64,000 nucleotides of DNA from Leptolyngbyaceae cyanobacterium JSC-12 (GCA_000309945.1 CM001633.1:4475912-4539911); one strand, 5' to 3'. Positions 1 through 9,346 are shown, numbered from the stretch's first letter. Notes: a model not told the origin generated them from the sequence alone. Program-made: numbers and translations.

Positions 1-78
1 GTAATCAACGGTGGCTTAAATGGCTTTGAAGACCGGGTGCACCTGCTGAAAAGAGCTAAAAAAGTATTAGATGTGTAG
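1..78 (+). CDS. C-terminal end of a GH19-type chitinase/lysozyme-like protein (partial)
   Basis: An open frame enters from the left edge and stops at 76-78. Its 25 visible residues include INGGLNGFEDR followed by a basic helix. That pattern resembles the end of glycoside hydrolase family 19 proteins, where an INGG-NG--DR motif lies near the C-terminus. Such enzymes cleave beta-1,4 links in chitin or peptidoglycan. Only the tail is in the window, so the catalytic residues cannot be checked. The assignment rests on one short motif. Confidence 0.5.
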   Translation, partial: VINGGLNGFEDRVHLLKRAKKVLDV

Positions 79-212
79 GTATGGGAAAGTGCAGCACGAA
101 CATTCCCAGTCCATTGTTTCGTAGTAGAGATGGATTCATCCAATTGGTTGAATCCATTCAGGTCGCCTCTATGCGTCAATAGTGCCACTGATACTCATCT
201 TATCAACACATC

Positions 213-980
213 ATGAATGCATCGCTTCGGACGTTAGGTGTTCCACCGAATGCCTGGGCTGTGGATAGCGAGATCGCTGATATATCCCGTCCACCTCTGC
301 CTCCCCAGCTCATTACTATCCCCACAGAAACCAAAACCCTGCGGCTGGATCTGGCAAAAACAGCACTTCTCGTTGTGGATATGCAAAATGATTTTTGTCA
401 TCCTGATGGCTGGTTGGCAAGCATTGGAGTGGATATTACTCCTGCCCGTGCTCCAATTCAACCATTGCAAGTGGTTCTGCCTGCGTTACGGGGTGTCCAA
501 GTACCTATCATTTGGGTGAACTGGGGAAACCGCCCCGATTTACTGAATGTTGGGGCTGCTACTCGCCATGTCTACAATCCCACTGGGGAAGGTGTTGGAC
601 TGGGTGATCCCTTGCCTGCTAACGGTGCTCCTGTGTTGCAAAAAGACAGTTGGGCAGCGGCAGTGGTGGATGAACTGGAGCAAAAGCCAGAGGATGTGAA
701 GGTGGATAAATATCGCATGAGCGGTTTTTGGGATACGCCTTTAGACAGCATCTTGAAGAACCTGGGACGCACGACTTTATTATTTGCTGGGGTAAATACT
801 GATCAATGTGTCATGGCGACCCTACAAGATGCCAACTTTCTCAATTACGATTGCATTCTGCTGAAAGACTGTACTGCCACCACATCCCCTGAATATTGCT
901 GGCTGGCAACCCTGTATAACGTCAAGCAATGCTTTGGTTTTGTGAGCGATTCGACCGCCATTCTCAGTGCAATTAAGTAA
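213..980 (+). CDS. Isochorismatase-family cysteine hydrolase
   Basis: This 255-residue protein has the isochorismatase-like fold signature. VVDMQNDF places the catalytic Asp at residue 56, and GVNTDQCV places the nucleophilic Cys at residue 199. A Lys between them (KDSWAA region) could complete the Asp-Lys-Cys triad. The family hydrolyses C-N amide bonds or vinyl ethers (nicotinamidases, ureido- and biuret-type hydrolases). The substrate cannot be told from sequence. About 45 extra N-terminal residues precede the core, as in amidohydrolase-type members. A cupin gene begins 11 bases after the stop, so the two are probably co-transcribed and may act on the same small molecule (inference). Confidence 0.85.
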   Translation: MNASLRTLGVPPNAWAVDSEIADISRPPLPPQLITIPTETKTLRLDLAKTALLVVDMQNDFCHPDGWLASIGVDITPARAPIQPLQVVLPALRGVQVPIIWVNWGNRPDLLNVGAATRHVYNPTGEGVGLGDPLPANGAPVLQKDSWAAAVVDELEQKPEDVKVDKYRMSGFWDTPLDSILKNLGRTTLLFAGVNTDQCVMATLQDANFLNYDCILLKDCTATTSPEYCWLATLYNVKQCFGFVSDSTAILSAIK

Positions 981-991
981 GAGGTGTTGCC

Positions 992-1441
992 ATGAATTTG
1001 TCAAGCTGCGTGATTCCAGTTGTCAAGTCTCCTAGCGACTATCAGGCATTTCGCATCAGCCCTCATGATACCAATCGGTTGGCGATCGTGTTTGACCCGC
1101 AATCTGCCAATATGTCGCTGACGTTGTGTGTGGAAATTTTTGATGTGGGAGGAAGAACCCCGCCCAACAGGCACCAGCTTGCCGTCGAGATGTTTTTTGT
1201 GCTGAAGGGCGAAGGCACTGCTACCTGCGATGGCAAAACGGTACCTATTCGTGCTGGGGATAGCATTCTGGTGCCGCCAACAGGAATTCACGAAATTTGC
1301 AATACAGGTAGCGATCGCCTCTATGCCCTCTGTTTTATGGTACCGAATGAGGATTTTGCAGAATTAATTCGTAGTGGTATCCCTGCAGAACTGGATGAGG
1401 AAGATCTAGCAGTACTACGTCGAGCACCCGTATTTCGTTAA
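992..1441 (+). CDS. Single-domain cupin protein
   Basis: This 149-residue protein has one cupin barrel. Motif 1 is around residues 66-82 (NRHQLAVEMFFVLKGEG) and motif 2 around 96-110 (GDSILVPPTGIHE). The His, Glu and second His that bind metal in cupins are present. The start is supported by a GAGGTG ribosome site a few bases upstream. It sits directly behind the cysteine hydrolase gene, in the same orientation. It may be a dioxygenase, isomerase or small-molecule sensor; the sequence does not decide between these. Confidence 0.8.
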   Translation: MNLSSCVIPVVKSPSDYQAFRISPHDTNRLAIVFDPQSANMSLTLCVEIFDVGGRTPPNRHQLAVEMFFVLKGEGTATCDGKTVPIRAGDSILVPPTGIHEICNTGSDRLYALCFMVPNEDFAELIRSGIPAELDEEDLAVLRRAPVFR

Positions 1442-1483
1442 GTCCGTCCGGTTGGAATAGTTGGGGTTACCCCCTGTGGTTGC

Positions 1484-1517
1484 CCTGAACCTATACCAAA
1501 CCTGAACCTATACCAAA
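1484..1517. repeat. 17-bp tandem direct repeat
   Basis: CCTGAACCTATACCAAA occurs twice, back to back, at 1484-1500 and 1501-1517. It lies between the convergent cupin and dnaK genes, just before a GC-rich hairpin. The two copies are identical, which suggests a recent duplication. Confidence 0.9.
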
Positions 1518-1518
1518 A

Positions 1519-1540
1519 GGGTGGGCTACAAGACCCACCC
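1519..1540. terminator. GC-rich hairpin between convergent cupin and dnaK genes
   Basis: GGGTGGG (1519-1525) pairs with CCCACCC (1534-1540) around an 8-base loop. It lies between two genes transcribed towards each other and could end transcripts from both sides. There is a short T-rich stretch (TATTTTT, 1551-1557) on the plus-strand side, and an AAAA on the other side gives Us for the minus strand. Confidence 0.6.
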
Positions 1541-1594
1541 CCATAGGGTCTATTTTTAGAATACAGCCATGCTCTTTTGTGGGCGATCGCACTC

Positions 1595-3487
1595 TTACTT
1601 GCTATCAACAAAATCGGCATCAATCACGTCGTCATTGGTGCCAGTCGCTGAGCTGTCTGATGAACGCTCTTGAGCAGAGTTGCCAGCAGCATTAGCATAA
1701 ATGGCTTGACCTACCTGCATCAAGACTTGTTGCAGTTCACCAGTAAGGGATTTCATGCGATCGTAATTATCCTGGTTAATTGCCTCCCGCAGAGACTTCA
1801 CCAAGTCTTGCACTCGTGCTTTTTCAGCCGCGGGCACCTGACCATTCAACTCACCCAACTGCTTCTCAGCCTGGTATACGAGAGAGTCTGCAGTGTTCTT
1901 GGTGTCTACTTGCTCACGCCGCTTGCGATCAGCATCCGCATTGCGTTCTGCTTCCTTCACCATCCGTTCCACATCGCTCTTATCCAGCGTAGAAGCACCT
2001 GTGATCGTAATCGATTGCACCTTGCCCGTCCCCCGATCTTTCGCAGACACAGACAAAATGCCATTGGCATCAATATCGAAGGTCACTTCAATTTGTGGCA
2101 CACCACGAGGAGCAGCCGGAATACCATCCAGGCGGAAGGTTCCTAGACTCTTGTTATCGTTTGCCATTTCCCGTTCCCCTTGCAGCACATGGATTTCTAC
2201 ATTGGTTTGTCCATCTACTGCCGTTGAGAACACTTCAGACTTTTTCGCTGGAATCGTAGTATTGCGCGGGATGATGCGTGTCATGACGCCGCCCAGGGTT
2301 TCAACTCCCAGAGAGAGCGGAGTCACATCCAGCAACAGCATATCGGTGACTTCACCTGTGAGTACCCCTGCCTGCACTGCTGCACCCACTGCCACCACTT
2401 CATCTGGGTTCACAGTCATGTTCGGCTCTTTGCCAGTCAGACGACGCACCAGGTCTTGTACAGCAGGAATGCGAGTAGATCCTCCCACCAACACCACTTC
2501 ATCAATATCAGATGCGCTCAGTTTGGCATCACGAATCGCTTGTTCGACAGGTACCCGGCAACGCTCCAGCAAGTCGGCACACATTTTTTCAAACTCGGCG
2601 CGGGTCAGCGTCAGGTCAATATGCTTGGGACCGTCTTGCGTAGCAGTAATGAAGGGCAGGTTGATTGTGGTTTGAGTGGAACTGGAGAGTTCAATCTTGG
2701 CTTTTTCAGCCGCTTCTGTCAGGCGTTGTAACGCTTGCTTATCTTTCCGCAGGTCAATACCTTCGTTGCGCTTGAACTGGTCTGCCAGCCAATCCACAAT
2801 TTTCTTGTCGAAATCGTCACCGCCCAAGTGAGTGTCGCCGCTGGTCGCTTTCACTTCCACCACGCCGTCACCCACTTCTAGCAATGACACATCGAATGTT
2901 CCACCACCCAAGTCAAATACGAGAATGGTTTCGTTGTGTTTCTTATCTAACCCATACGCCAGAGCAGCAGCCGTTGGCTCATTGACAATCCGCAGCACTT
3001 CAATTCCGGCAATTTTGCCTGCATCTTTGGTTGCCTGCCGTTGAGAGTCGTTAAAGTAAGCGGGAACGGTGATCACGGCTTGGGTTACTTTTTCACCCAG
3101 GTATTTACTAGCATCATCTATCAACTTACGGAGCACCTGGGCCGAGATTTCTTCTGGTGCAAATTTCTTACCTACGGCAGGGGCATTCAACTTGACGTTG
3201 CTGCCGTCGCGCTCTACTTTATATGCCACTTGCTTGGCTTCTTCATTCACTTCATCATACTTCCGCCCAATGAAGCGCTTGACGGAATAGAAGGTATTTT
3301 CAGGGTTCATGACTGCCTGGCGCTTAGCAATTTGCCCCACCAAGCGATCGCCATTTTTGGCAAATGCCACAACTGAGGGAGTGGTACGTCCGCCCTCTGC
3401 ATTTGCAATGACTAGGGGCTGCCCACCTTCCATCACTGCCACAACGGAATTGGTTGTGCCCAAGTCAATCCCAACTACTTTAGCCAT
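1595..3487 (-). CDS. dnaK: Molecular chaperone DnaK (DnaK2-type Hsp70)
   Basis: This is a full-length Hsp70 of 630 residues. The ATPase domain opens with [13 protein letters not shown]. It also has [12 protein letters not shown] near residue 195 and the [11 protein letters not shown] loop near 340. The linker [11 protein letters not shown] near 390 leads into the beta-sandwich substrate domain. A charged helical lid follows, with a short acidic tail ending in [12 protein letters not shown]. The sequence is closest to the main stress-inducible cyanobacterial paralogue (DnaK2), judging by the N-terminus. No grpE or dnaJ is adjacent. The upstream 130 bases hold two copies of GATCGCGGGT but no complete CIRCE element. 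Confidence 0.97.
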   Translation of the reverse strand: MAKVVGIDLGTTNSVVAVMEGGQPLVIANAEGGRTTPSVVAFAKNGDRLVGQIAKRQAVMNPENTFYSVKRFIGRKYDEVNEEAKQVAYKVERDGSNVKLNAPAVGKKFAPEEISAQVLRKLIDDASKYLGEKVTQAVITVPAYFNDSQRQATKDAGKIAGIEVLRIVNEPTAAALAYGLDKKHNETILVFDLGGGTFDVSLLEVGDGVVEVKATSGDTHLGGDDFDKKIVDWLADQFKRNEGIDLRKDKQALQRLTEAAEKAKIELSSSTQTTINLPFITATQDGPKHIDLTLTRAEFEKMCADLLERCRVPVEQAIRDAKLSASDIDEVVLVGGSTRIPAVQDLVRRLTGKEPNMTVNPDEVVAVGAAVQAGVLTGEVTDMLLLDVTPLSLGVETLGGVMTRIIPRNTTIPAKKSEVFSTAVDGQTNVEIHVLQGEREMANDNKSLGTFRLDGIPAAPRGVPQIEVTFDIDANGILSVSAKDRGTGKVQSITITGASTLDKSDVERMVKEAERNADADRKRREQVDTKNTADSLVYQAEKQLGELNGQVPAAEKARVQDLVKSLREAINQDNYDRMKSLTGELQQVLMQVGQAIYANAAGNSAQERSSDSSATGTNDDVIDADFVDSK

Positions 3488-3617
3488 CTCTTCTAACCTC
3501 TCGAATTAGGGATTCAGAAATGTTGTCTCGCCATTTCCTCATGTATCCACAGTATCGAGTGGTTCGACGATCGCGGGTTCGGCTAGCACTCCTGCGATCG
3601 CGGGTAATTGCCGAACT

Positions 3618-4460
3618 TTAAGGTAGTTTGACGGGGTGTTGCTGGGCAATCGCATAGCGCCACATACTAAATGCCAGTCCTCCCAGAAATACTACTCCCA
3701 TGACTCCAGCCAGTGGGTTACCATCAATTCCGGTCATCCAGACAGGTACCCGGTTGGTATATTGAATCAGTTTGCCAACTTCCACGATGTAATTGCCCCA
3801 TACCAGCCCAGCGTGTAATCCCATCGGTAAGCCTAATCGCTCCCGCCGTTTGCCCAAGGTCCATTCAGGGCGCGATCGCTTTGCCCAAACCAGCGCCACT
3901 CCCAACAAAACTAGTGCCGGAAATGTCAACAGCCGCAGATGCAGGGCAGCAAACAATACCGCGTTTGTCCACAGTGCTACGATCGGTACATAGTCCCGCT
4001 GCAGTTCATCCAGTAACCAGCCTCTAAACAACAGTTCCTCAGCGAATCCTAGCGCTAAGGACATGAGTAACCCTTCCAGCACAATCTGCACCGTTCCCAG
4101 GGTAAGGGTTTGCCACTGAAGCCAGCCGAACAAACCCTGCACTACAAATAAAAGCAAGGCGCTGGCCAGTCCGATGCCCAAGCCTGTGAGCAAGTCGTGC
4201 CCATTTCGCGGGGAAAACTCTAGTCCGTATTCTTGCAAAATTCGAGGCTGACGATGAATCAGCTTACCCCACTGCCGCACTAGCCAGAGGAACTCAGCAT
4301 ACAAGATCAGCAGTGCCAGAATGGTGGCAAGGTTGCGATCGCGAATCAGCCAATGCAACAGCAAAGCGATCGGCAACCACACTAGCAACAATATCAGCGC
4401 GAAGCAAGCAATTCTAAGCAGTGCTGGACTACGACGGAGTTTAAGAACAAAAGGCTTCAA
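3618..4460 (-). CDS. CPBP-family intramembrane metalloprotease
   Basis: This 280-residue protein has about seven or eight hydrophobic segments. It carries the CPBP/CAAX-protease signature: EELLFRG near residue 140 (EExxxR), FAALH near 170 and HAGLVWGNY near 217. These are the glutamates and histidines of the intramembrane metal site. Family members cleave prenylated proteins or bacteriocin-like peptides in the membrane; here the target is unknown. The gene starts 15 bases after clpS ends, on the same strand. The two are probably one transcript, an arrangement that couples a membrane protease to a Clp adaptor. Confidence 0.88.
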   Translation of the reverse strand: MKPFVLKLRRSPALLRIACFALILLLVWLPIALLLHWLIRDRNLATILALLILYAEFLWLVRQWGKLIHRQPRILQEYGLEFSPRNGHDLLTGLGIGLASALLLFVVQGLFGWLQWQTLTLGTVQIVLEGLLMSLALGFAEELLFRGWLLDELQRDYVPIVALWTNAVLFAALHLRLLTFPALVLLGVALVWAKRSRPEWTLGKRRERLGLPMGLHAGLVWGNYIVEVGKLIQYTNRVPVWMTGIDGNPLAGVMGVVFLGGLAFSMWRYAIAQQHPVKLP

Positions 4461-4475
4461 AATGGGTGCATCTAG

Positions 4476-4760
4476 CTATTCATCAGGTTCAATCGTGCTA
4501 GTTAAGCCGTGATTCTTCAGCGTTTCGCAGTAAAACTCAGCATGCTCTTGAGCACAGGTAATCACCAGCGCCAACCCATTCGTATGCGCCTCCATCATGA
4601 TATCCACGGCTTGAGGCTGGGTCAGGCTTGGAACTGTTGACATCAGAACCTGCACAACATATTCCATTGGGTTGAAATCATCATTATGGAGCAGCACCCG
4701 ATATCGGGGAGCCAACTTACGAACTGTTGAAGGTTTTTGAAGGGTTTCGACTGACACCAT
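4476..4760 (-). CDS. clpS: ATP-dependent Clp protease adaptor ClpS
   Basis: This 94-residue protein matches ClpS. A flexible N-terminal tail of about 20 residues is followed by LHNDDFNPMEYVVQVL, which holds the conserved Asn-Asp of the N-degron pocket. The later helix HTNGLALVITCAQEHAEFY forms the rest of the pocket. ClpS binds the Clp unfoldase and delivers proteins with bulky N-terminal residues for degradation in the cytoplasm. It is the first gene of a likely two-gene unit with the CPBP protease. Confidence 0.95.
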   Translation of the reverse strand: MVSVETLQKPSTVRKLAPRYRVLLHNDDFNPMEYVVQVLMSTVPSLTQPQAVDIMMEAHTNGLALVITCAQEHAEFYCETLKNHGLTSTIEPDE

Positions 4761-5057
4761 TCTAACCTCGCCTTAACTCTCTAGTTGAATACACGAACGA
4801 ACCTTAGGTATGGCAACCCTGAGTTGCTCAGACAATGAGCAGAACTTTATCTAAAACTCTACTTAAACAAAAGTCTGCCCGTCCCGTTAACCATTAGATA
4901 GAAACATTAGACCGTTCACTATCTTTACAGAGCTTAACTTCTTTTATAGCATTGAACCTCAAAGCGTTCAAACTTGCTTCATCGCTAAATGGGAAACAAT
5001 CTCTTCAAGAGACTACCTTGTTCTATAGAATCAAAAGATTAAAGTAATTGCAGATTT
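4761..5057. other. Divergent intergenic region, no gene seen
   Basis: This AT-rich 297-base stretch lies between clpS (leftward) and the 5058 gene (rightward) and presumably carries both promoters. No convincing coding frame, RNA gene or strong dyad is visible. Confidence 0.6.
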
Positions 5058-5510
5058 ATGGCGGAGTCTTCTCAACTGAAAAATACAGATTCACAAGAGC
5101 CATTCCAGCCGCTTCAGATAGTTTGCCTGGAGCATGGCTCCAGTCGCTTATATGCTGAAGTGATTCAAACAGTGACGAATCGGCAGATTTGCTGGGTTCG
5201 CCCTTTGGCATTGATCCAAACCACAGCATTTCCACCTTTCGTGGAATCCTTTTCTGACTCCAATCAAATTCGCGACTTGCGCCAAGGGGCGGATCTTTTA
5301 CTACCAATTAGGCTATTTCGGGTAGCCATAGATACAGAGGTCATCCCAATCTTGGGAACATTAGGGGCACCAGGAATATCAGAGACCAGGCAATCATCTA
5401 CATCTCTACACTTAAATCGATTCATCAAACAAATCTGCCTGGAACATTCTGACTTGATTAGCAGTGAATCAGTGTGGCTCAAGACCTGTGAGGTGAGTCA
5501 TGATAGTTGA
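5058..5510 (+). CDS. Conserved cyanobacterial hypothetical protein
   Basis: This 150-residue soluble protein has no signal peptide, membrane segment or recognisable catalytic motif. It begins with an acidic, Gln/Ser-rich tail. A mixed alpha/beta core follows, with the stretch RQICWVRPLALIQTT near residue 50 and LRQGADLLLPIRLFRVAID near 90. The plain composition and host-like codon use argue that it is real. I do not recognise a named family. The short gene at 5518-5712 faces it tail-to-tail, with 7 bases between them. Confidence 0.6.
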   Translation: MAESSQLKNTDSQEPFQPLQIVCLEHGSSRLYAEVIQTVTNRQICWVRPLALIQTTAFPPFVESFSDSNQIRDLRQGADLLLPIRLFRVAIDTEVIPILGTLGAPGISETRQSSTSLHLNRFIKQICLEHSDLISSESVWLKTCEVSHDS

Positions 5511-5517
5511 GTGAGAT

Positions 5518-5712
5518 TCAGGGGCTTGGCACGAGTTGAATTCGTCCAGCATCCATTTCTGACATTAAAAGTTCGAGCGCTTCAAAGTCAGCCTCTGAAA
5601 TGTGTCCCAGACGAGTCAATTCATAATTGATTTCATTCTCAATTGCTGGGGTCAGTTTCTTAATATGTAGCGCTTCTTCTACCAAGCGGCGAATAATACT
5701 GTTCATGGGCAA
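5518..5712 (-). CDS. Small conserved hypothetical protein
   Basis: This 64-residue (or 62, if the second Met is used) acidic, almost entirely helical protein begins with MNSIIRRLVEEAL and has a LISEADFEALELL-like helix. No cofactor or DNA-binding motif is seen. It resembles the many small helical cyanobacterial proteins of unknown role that may act as adaptors. Support is length, composition and clean gene borders. Confidence 0.55.
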   Translation of the reverse strand: MPMNSIIRRLVEEALHIKKLTPAIENEINYELTRLGHISEADFEALELLMSEMDAGRIQLVPSP

Positions 5713-5871
5713 CTTGAAGAACTCCGCATCTAAATTGTCTGATGTTCATAAAAAAAGGCACGTGATTCAGAACCTATGTACCGTGTGATATGAGTCACTG
5801 ATTCAAGGCAGCTATATATTACTGATCCTCGATAGTTGTGATAAATAAAATCAAAAAACTTTGCAATTTGC

Positions 5872-6393
5872 ATGTCTTTTTCATCGGAACCAGCTACGCC
5901 TACCTCAATGACCTTGATCCTAGCTACGGCTGAAGCGACTCGGCAGTTGGGAGTTCACCTGGGGAAAACCCTACCTCCAGGTAGCGTGGTTCTGCTTGAG
6001 GGAAATCTGGGTAGTGGTAAGACAACGCTTGTGCAAGGCATTGGGGAGGGATTGGGAATCACTGAAACAGTGGACAGTCCAACGTTTACATTGGTGAATG
6101 AGTATCTGACTGGGCGATCGCCGCTCTATCATTTAGATTTATACCGATTGAACTCAGCCGAAATTGAAGAGTTGTCCCTGGAGACATATTGGGATGAAAC
6201 TGAGGTGGAACCAGGTATTGTTGCCATTGAGTGGTCAGAGCGATTGAGCGACAAACCTGCTGACTATTTGCTAATTCAACTTAGTGATGATGGACAGGGT
6301 GGTCGTCGGGCAATGCTTATTCCCGTGGGACAGTTTAGTATAAGGAATTTAGAATTGGTGCCGTTCTCGTTCAGGAGCGATGCTGTTTATTGA
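5872..6393 (+). CDS. tsaE: tRNA threonylcarbamoyladenosine biosynthesis ATPase TsaE
   Basis: This 173-residue protein carries the P-loop LEGNLGSGKTTLVQGIGEGLG near residues 45-65. It also has SPTFTLVNEY near 77 and YHLDLYRL near 92, all typical of TsaE (YjeE). TsaE is the ATPase that cycles the TsaB-TsaD complex making the universal t6A37 modification of ANN-decoding tRNAs. The family core starts near residue 13 (MTLILATAEATRQLG), so the true start may be 5908 rather than 5872. The last 20 residues are less conserved. Confidence 0.93.
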   Translation: MSFSSEPATPTSMTLILATAEATRQLGVHLGKTLPPGSVVLLEGNLGSGKTTLVQGIGEGLGITETVDSPTFTLVNEYLTGRSPLYHLDLYRLNSAEIEELSLETYWDETEVEPGIVAIEWSERLSDKPADYLLIQLSDDGQGGRRAMLIPVGQFSIRNLELVPFSFRSDAVY

Positions 6394-6453
6394 AGCAAGC
6401 ATTTGGTATAAGAAAGAGTTATTCATCTAGGCACGAACCGCCATATCGTCAGT

Positions 6454-6639
6454 ATGATTGGATTTATCTTGAAGGTTTTAGCCTTATCAGTTCTCATTTC
6501 AATTGGCATTAAACAGGGTGGAGGTTACTTACCCGTTACACCGACCGCTACAACTGCGTGGGTAGCCGTACTCACACCTAGCCTTTTGCTGGCTGGCTTG
6601 CTGGGCTGGCGATGGCAAAAGCAGCAGATCAAGCGATGA
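6454..6639 (+). CDS. Small two-helix membrane protein
   Basis: This 61-residue protein has two hydrophobic segments (about residues 3-20 and 35-52) joined by a Gly/Pro/Thr-rich loop and ends in a basic RWQKQQIKR tail. The positive C-terminus predicts that end in the cytoplasm. No functional motif is seen. Short membrane proteins of this form next to tsaE or the AI-2E permease are common in cyanobacteria. The same-strand context supports it as a real gene. Confidence 0.6.
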   Translation: MIGFILKVLALSVLISIGIKQGGGYLPVTPTATTAWVAVLTPSLLLAGLLGWRWQKQQIKR

Positions 6640-6714
6640 TGGAATGGAACAAAATTCGCTGCTACTGGTTAACTGCCGCTTGTTGATTGACTTCTACCCT
6701 TTTCTTGGCTGATT

Positions 6715-7857
6715 GTGAAACTAGGTCACTGGATTGCTCTCGCTGTTCTGATTGCCGTTGTTTACGTTCTTTGGCAAATCAAAGAAGTATTACTAATGGT
6801 GTTTGCTGCTGTGGTGCTGGCAAATAGCCTGAATTTGTTAGCTCGGTTCCTCCAGAAGCGGTTACGGTTGCAGCGATCGCTAGCAGTACTGGTATCTGTT
6901 CTATGTTTGCTGGCATTTGCGATCGCTTTTGTCTGGATTATTATTCCGCCCTTTGTACAGCAACTTCAAGAACTCTTTGTGCTGGTACCTCAGGGTTTGA
7001 ATCAGTTAGACAACTGGCTGGATTCGTTAGATAGAGCAGTATCTCCAGATGTACGGCGTTATTTGCCCAATTTTGACAGTTTACTACAACAGGTAATGCC
7101 CTACGTTAACCGCTTGTTGGGAAGCTCTTTTGCGGTATTTTCCAGTTCCTTGGGCGCTGCCCTCAATGTTTTACTAATCCTCGTATTGGGATTAATGATG
7201 TTGATTAATCCCTTGCCTTACCGCCAGGGCTTTATCCGGCTATTTCCCTCCTTCTATCGTCGCCGCGTAGATCAAATTTTGTTGGAGTGTGAAGTAGCGT
7301 TGGGGCAGTGGATTGTGGGGGCGTTGATTAGTATGACAGTGATTGCCATCCTCAGCACTTTGGGATTAGCTCTGATTGGTGTTAAAGTCGCCCTGGCAAA
7401 TGGCATTCTGGCGGGGTTGCTGAATTTCATTCCTAATTTGGGACCCACAATTAGTGTAATACCACCGATGGCGATCGCCCTGTTGGATTCTCCTGCAAAA
7501 GCCTTATTGGTACTAGGGTTATACATTGCTATTCAGCAGTTTGAGAGTAACCTGCTCACACCATTTGTGATGGCGCAACAGGTCAATCTACTACCAGCTG
7601 TCACATTACTTGCTCAGGTTTTCTTTGCTACCATTTTCGGTTTTTGGGGATTGCTGCTAGCTCTGCCGTTGATTGTGGTTTGCCAGATCTGGATCCGGCG
7701 CATGTTGGTGGAAGATGTGATGGATCAATGGAATCATTCTCCAGAACACTCCAATCTCCAATCGGCTGCGCCCCTGGAATCTGCAATTGTAACTGAGACA
7801 GTTTTTCGTCCTAACGATGAAGTGAACGACACAGAAGAGACTTTAACCGGAGAATAA
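6715..7857 (+). CDS. AI-2E/PerM-family transporter
   Basis: This 380-residue polytopic protein has about eight membrane segments. The family hallmarks are a long amphipathic extracytoplasmic stretch (around 85-140) and LLNFIPNLGPTIS near residue 240. GFWGLLLALPLIVV near 305 and a soluble acidic tail follow. The family exports autoinducer-2 or, in other members, acts as a Na+/H+ or general permease, so the substrate is unknown. The start is a GTG at 6715; it gives the natural first transmembrane helix, and no in-frame ATG lies upstream. Confidence 0.88.
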   Translation: MKLGHWIALAVLIAVVYVLWQIKEVLLMVFAAVVLANSLNLLARFLQKRLRLQRSLAVLVSVLCLLAFAIAFVWIIIPPFVQQLQELFVLVPQGLNQLDNWLDSLDRAVSPDVRRYLPNFDSLLQQVMPYVNRLLGSSFAVFSSSLGAALNVLLILVLGLMMLINPLPYRQGFIRLFPSFYRRRVDQILLECEVALGQWIVGALISMTVIAILSTLGLALIGVKVALANGILAGLLNFIPNLGPTISVIPPMAIALLDSPAKALLVLGLYIAIQQFESNLLTPFVMAQQVNLLPAVTLLAQVFFATIFGFWGLLLALPLIVVCQIWIRRMLVEDVMDQWNHSPEHSNLQSAAPLESAIVTETVFRPNDEVNDTEETLTGE

Positions 7858-7906
7858 TCGACTGACAAGTTTCAGTTTTACCCCTGTTTATTTTTGATTC
7901 ATTCCA

Positions 7907-8668
7907 ATGACATCTCTCCAAGCCCTGATCTTTGATGTTGATGGCACCCTGGCTGATACCGAACGCGACGGTCACCGTGTAGCGTTTAATCGAGCTTTTG
8001 CGGCAGCGGGGTTGGATTGGGAGTGGTCAGTTGAGCGCTACGGCAGTCTGCTAGCAACGGCAGGCGGCAAAGAACGACTCCAACGGTTTATTCAAGAGGA
8101 CTACCCCACGTTTGAACCTCAACCCGATGCTCCAACCTGGGCTGCAAACCTGCACAAGGCTAAGACGCAACACTACAAAGCATTGGTAAGAGAAGGCGTG
8201 ATGCCATTGCGTCCGGGAGTGAAACGGTTGATTCAAGAAGCGCGTGGGCAGGGTATTCGATTGGCGATCGCCACTACTAGCGCCCCGGAAAACGTGATTG
8301 CCTTGTTAGAAACCAATCTCGCCCCCGATAGCCCCTCCTGGTTTGAGGCGATCGTCGCGGGCGACATGGTACCCGCAAAAAAACCCGCTCCCGATGTTTA
8401 TCTTGCAGTGTTACAAGTGCTTGCCCTGCCGCCAGAAGCATGTTTAGCAATCGAAGATTCGCGCCAGGGATTACTCGCAGCGACCCGTGCCGGACTCAAA
8501 ACAGTGATTACGTGCAGCAGCTATACTCAACAGGAAGACTTTACCGAAGCGGCATTAGTCCTGAATCATTTGGGAGAACCAGACATCCCCTTCCAGGTAT
8601 TAGCTGGAGACCCTAACGGGGAAGTATGCTTAAATTTGGCGTTGGCATCCCAACTACTGCATAGTTAA
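7907..8668 (+). CDS. HAD-superfamily hydrolase, CbbY-like
   Basis: This 253-residue HAD phosphatase contains motif I FDVDGTLADTE near residue 9, motif II as IATTSAPENV near 122, the Lys of motif III in AKKPAPDVY near 157 and motif IV IEDSRQGL near 184. The cap domain sits between motifs I and II, giving subfamily IA. It is closest to CbbY, which in phototrophs dephosphorylates xylulose-1,5-bisphosphate, an inhibitor of Rubisco (family knowledge). The gene follows the AI-2E permease by 49 bases on the same strand. Confidence 0.88.
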   Translation: MTSLQALIFDVDGTLADTERDGHRVAFNRAFAAAGLDWEWSVERYGSLLATAGGKERLQRFIQEDYPTFEPQPDAPTWAANLHKAKTQHYKALVREGVMPLRPGVKRLIQEARGQGIRLAIATTSAPENVIALLETNLAPDSPSWFEAIVAGDMVPAKKPAPDVYLAVLQVLALPPEACLAIEDSRQGLLAATRAGLKTVITCSSYTQQEDFTEAALVLNHLGEPDIPFQVLAGDPNGEVCLNLALASQLLHS

Positions 8669-8800
8669 TAGAAAATTGATTGCGTTCTCAGTTAGTAAAT
8701 CAGCCTAAAATAGGCGAGCATGAGAGAGCATAAGAGAAGTGTCAACTGTGTCCCATTGCAGTTTGCAAGTTTGGGCCGCGAGGAAAAGTAGGAGGTGCCT

Positions 8801-9346
8801 ATGAAAGAGATTTTGATTAGTTTAGGAGTCATGGTGGCATGTGTTATCTTGCTCGTTGTGTCTCAATTTACGCTCAATCGCAACGATGCCACAGCTGCAA
8901 ACCTGCCCACCACCGAGCCAATTGAACGTCTTAATCAGGTTGTTGCAATGCCGCTCGCTGCCGAAGTACCCACCCCTACCCCTGCAAAAAACGTGGAAGT
9001 TTCAAACAATTACGTAACAACTCCTACAGGCTTAAAGTATCTTGACCTAGTTGAAGGCAGTGGAGAGACACCCCAGGCTGGACAAACTGTTTCTGTTCAT
9101 TACACGGGCACCTTGGAAGACGGTAGCAAGTTTGACAGTTCCCGCGATCGCAGTCGTCCCTTCCAGTTCAAATTGGGGGCTGGCCAGGTGATCAAAGGCT
9201 GGGATGAAGGCATTGCCTCGATGAAAGTGGGTGGTCGTCGTCAACTCGTGATTCCACCCGAATTGGGCTACGGTTCTCGCGGCATTGGACCCATTCCACC
9301 CAACTCTACCTTGATCTTCGATGTGGAATTGCTGAAAGCTGGATAA
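8801..9346 (+). CDS. FKBP-type peptidyl-prolyl cis-trans isomerase, membrane-anchored
   Basis: The protein starts with [21 protein letters not shown], a single N-terminal membrane anchor or signal segment. A Pro/Thr-rich linker of about 40 residues comes next. An FKBP domain then runs from about residue 75 to the end ([43 protein letters not shown]). It should fold proteins in the periplasm or thylakoid lumen. I place the start at the ATG at 8801. A perfect AGGAGG lies at 8790-8795, six bases upstream, and overlaps the alternative in-frame GTG at 8795, which therefore cannot be the start. Confidence 0.93.
   Translation: MKEILISLGVMVACVILLVVSQFTLNRNDATAANLPTTEPIERLNQVVAMPLAAEVPTPTPAKNVEVSNNYVTTPTGLKYLDLVEGSGETPQAGQTVSVHYTGTLEDGSKFDSSRDRSRPFQFKLGAGQVIKGWDEGIASMKVGGRRQLVIPPELGYGSRGIGPIPPNSTLIFDVELLKAG

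Noticed and set aside
1893-2675. Long open frame of 260 codons antisense to dnaK
   Set aside because: It is the mirror of a conserved, highly codon-biased dnaK frame. Its Ser/Arg/Thr-rich product has no domain.
3488-3617. Possible CIRCE heat-shock element upstream of dnaK
   Set aside because: Only a half-site-like TAGCACTC is present near 3580. The second arm GAGTGCTA is missing, so HrcA control is not supported.
8795-8800. GTG start for the FKBP gene
   Set aside because: The GTG overlaps the AGGAGG ribosome site that properly spaces the ATG at 8801.
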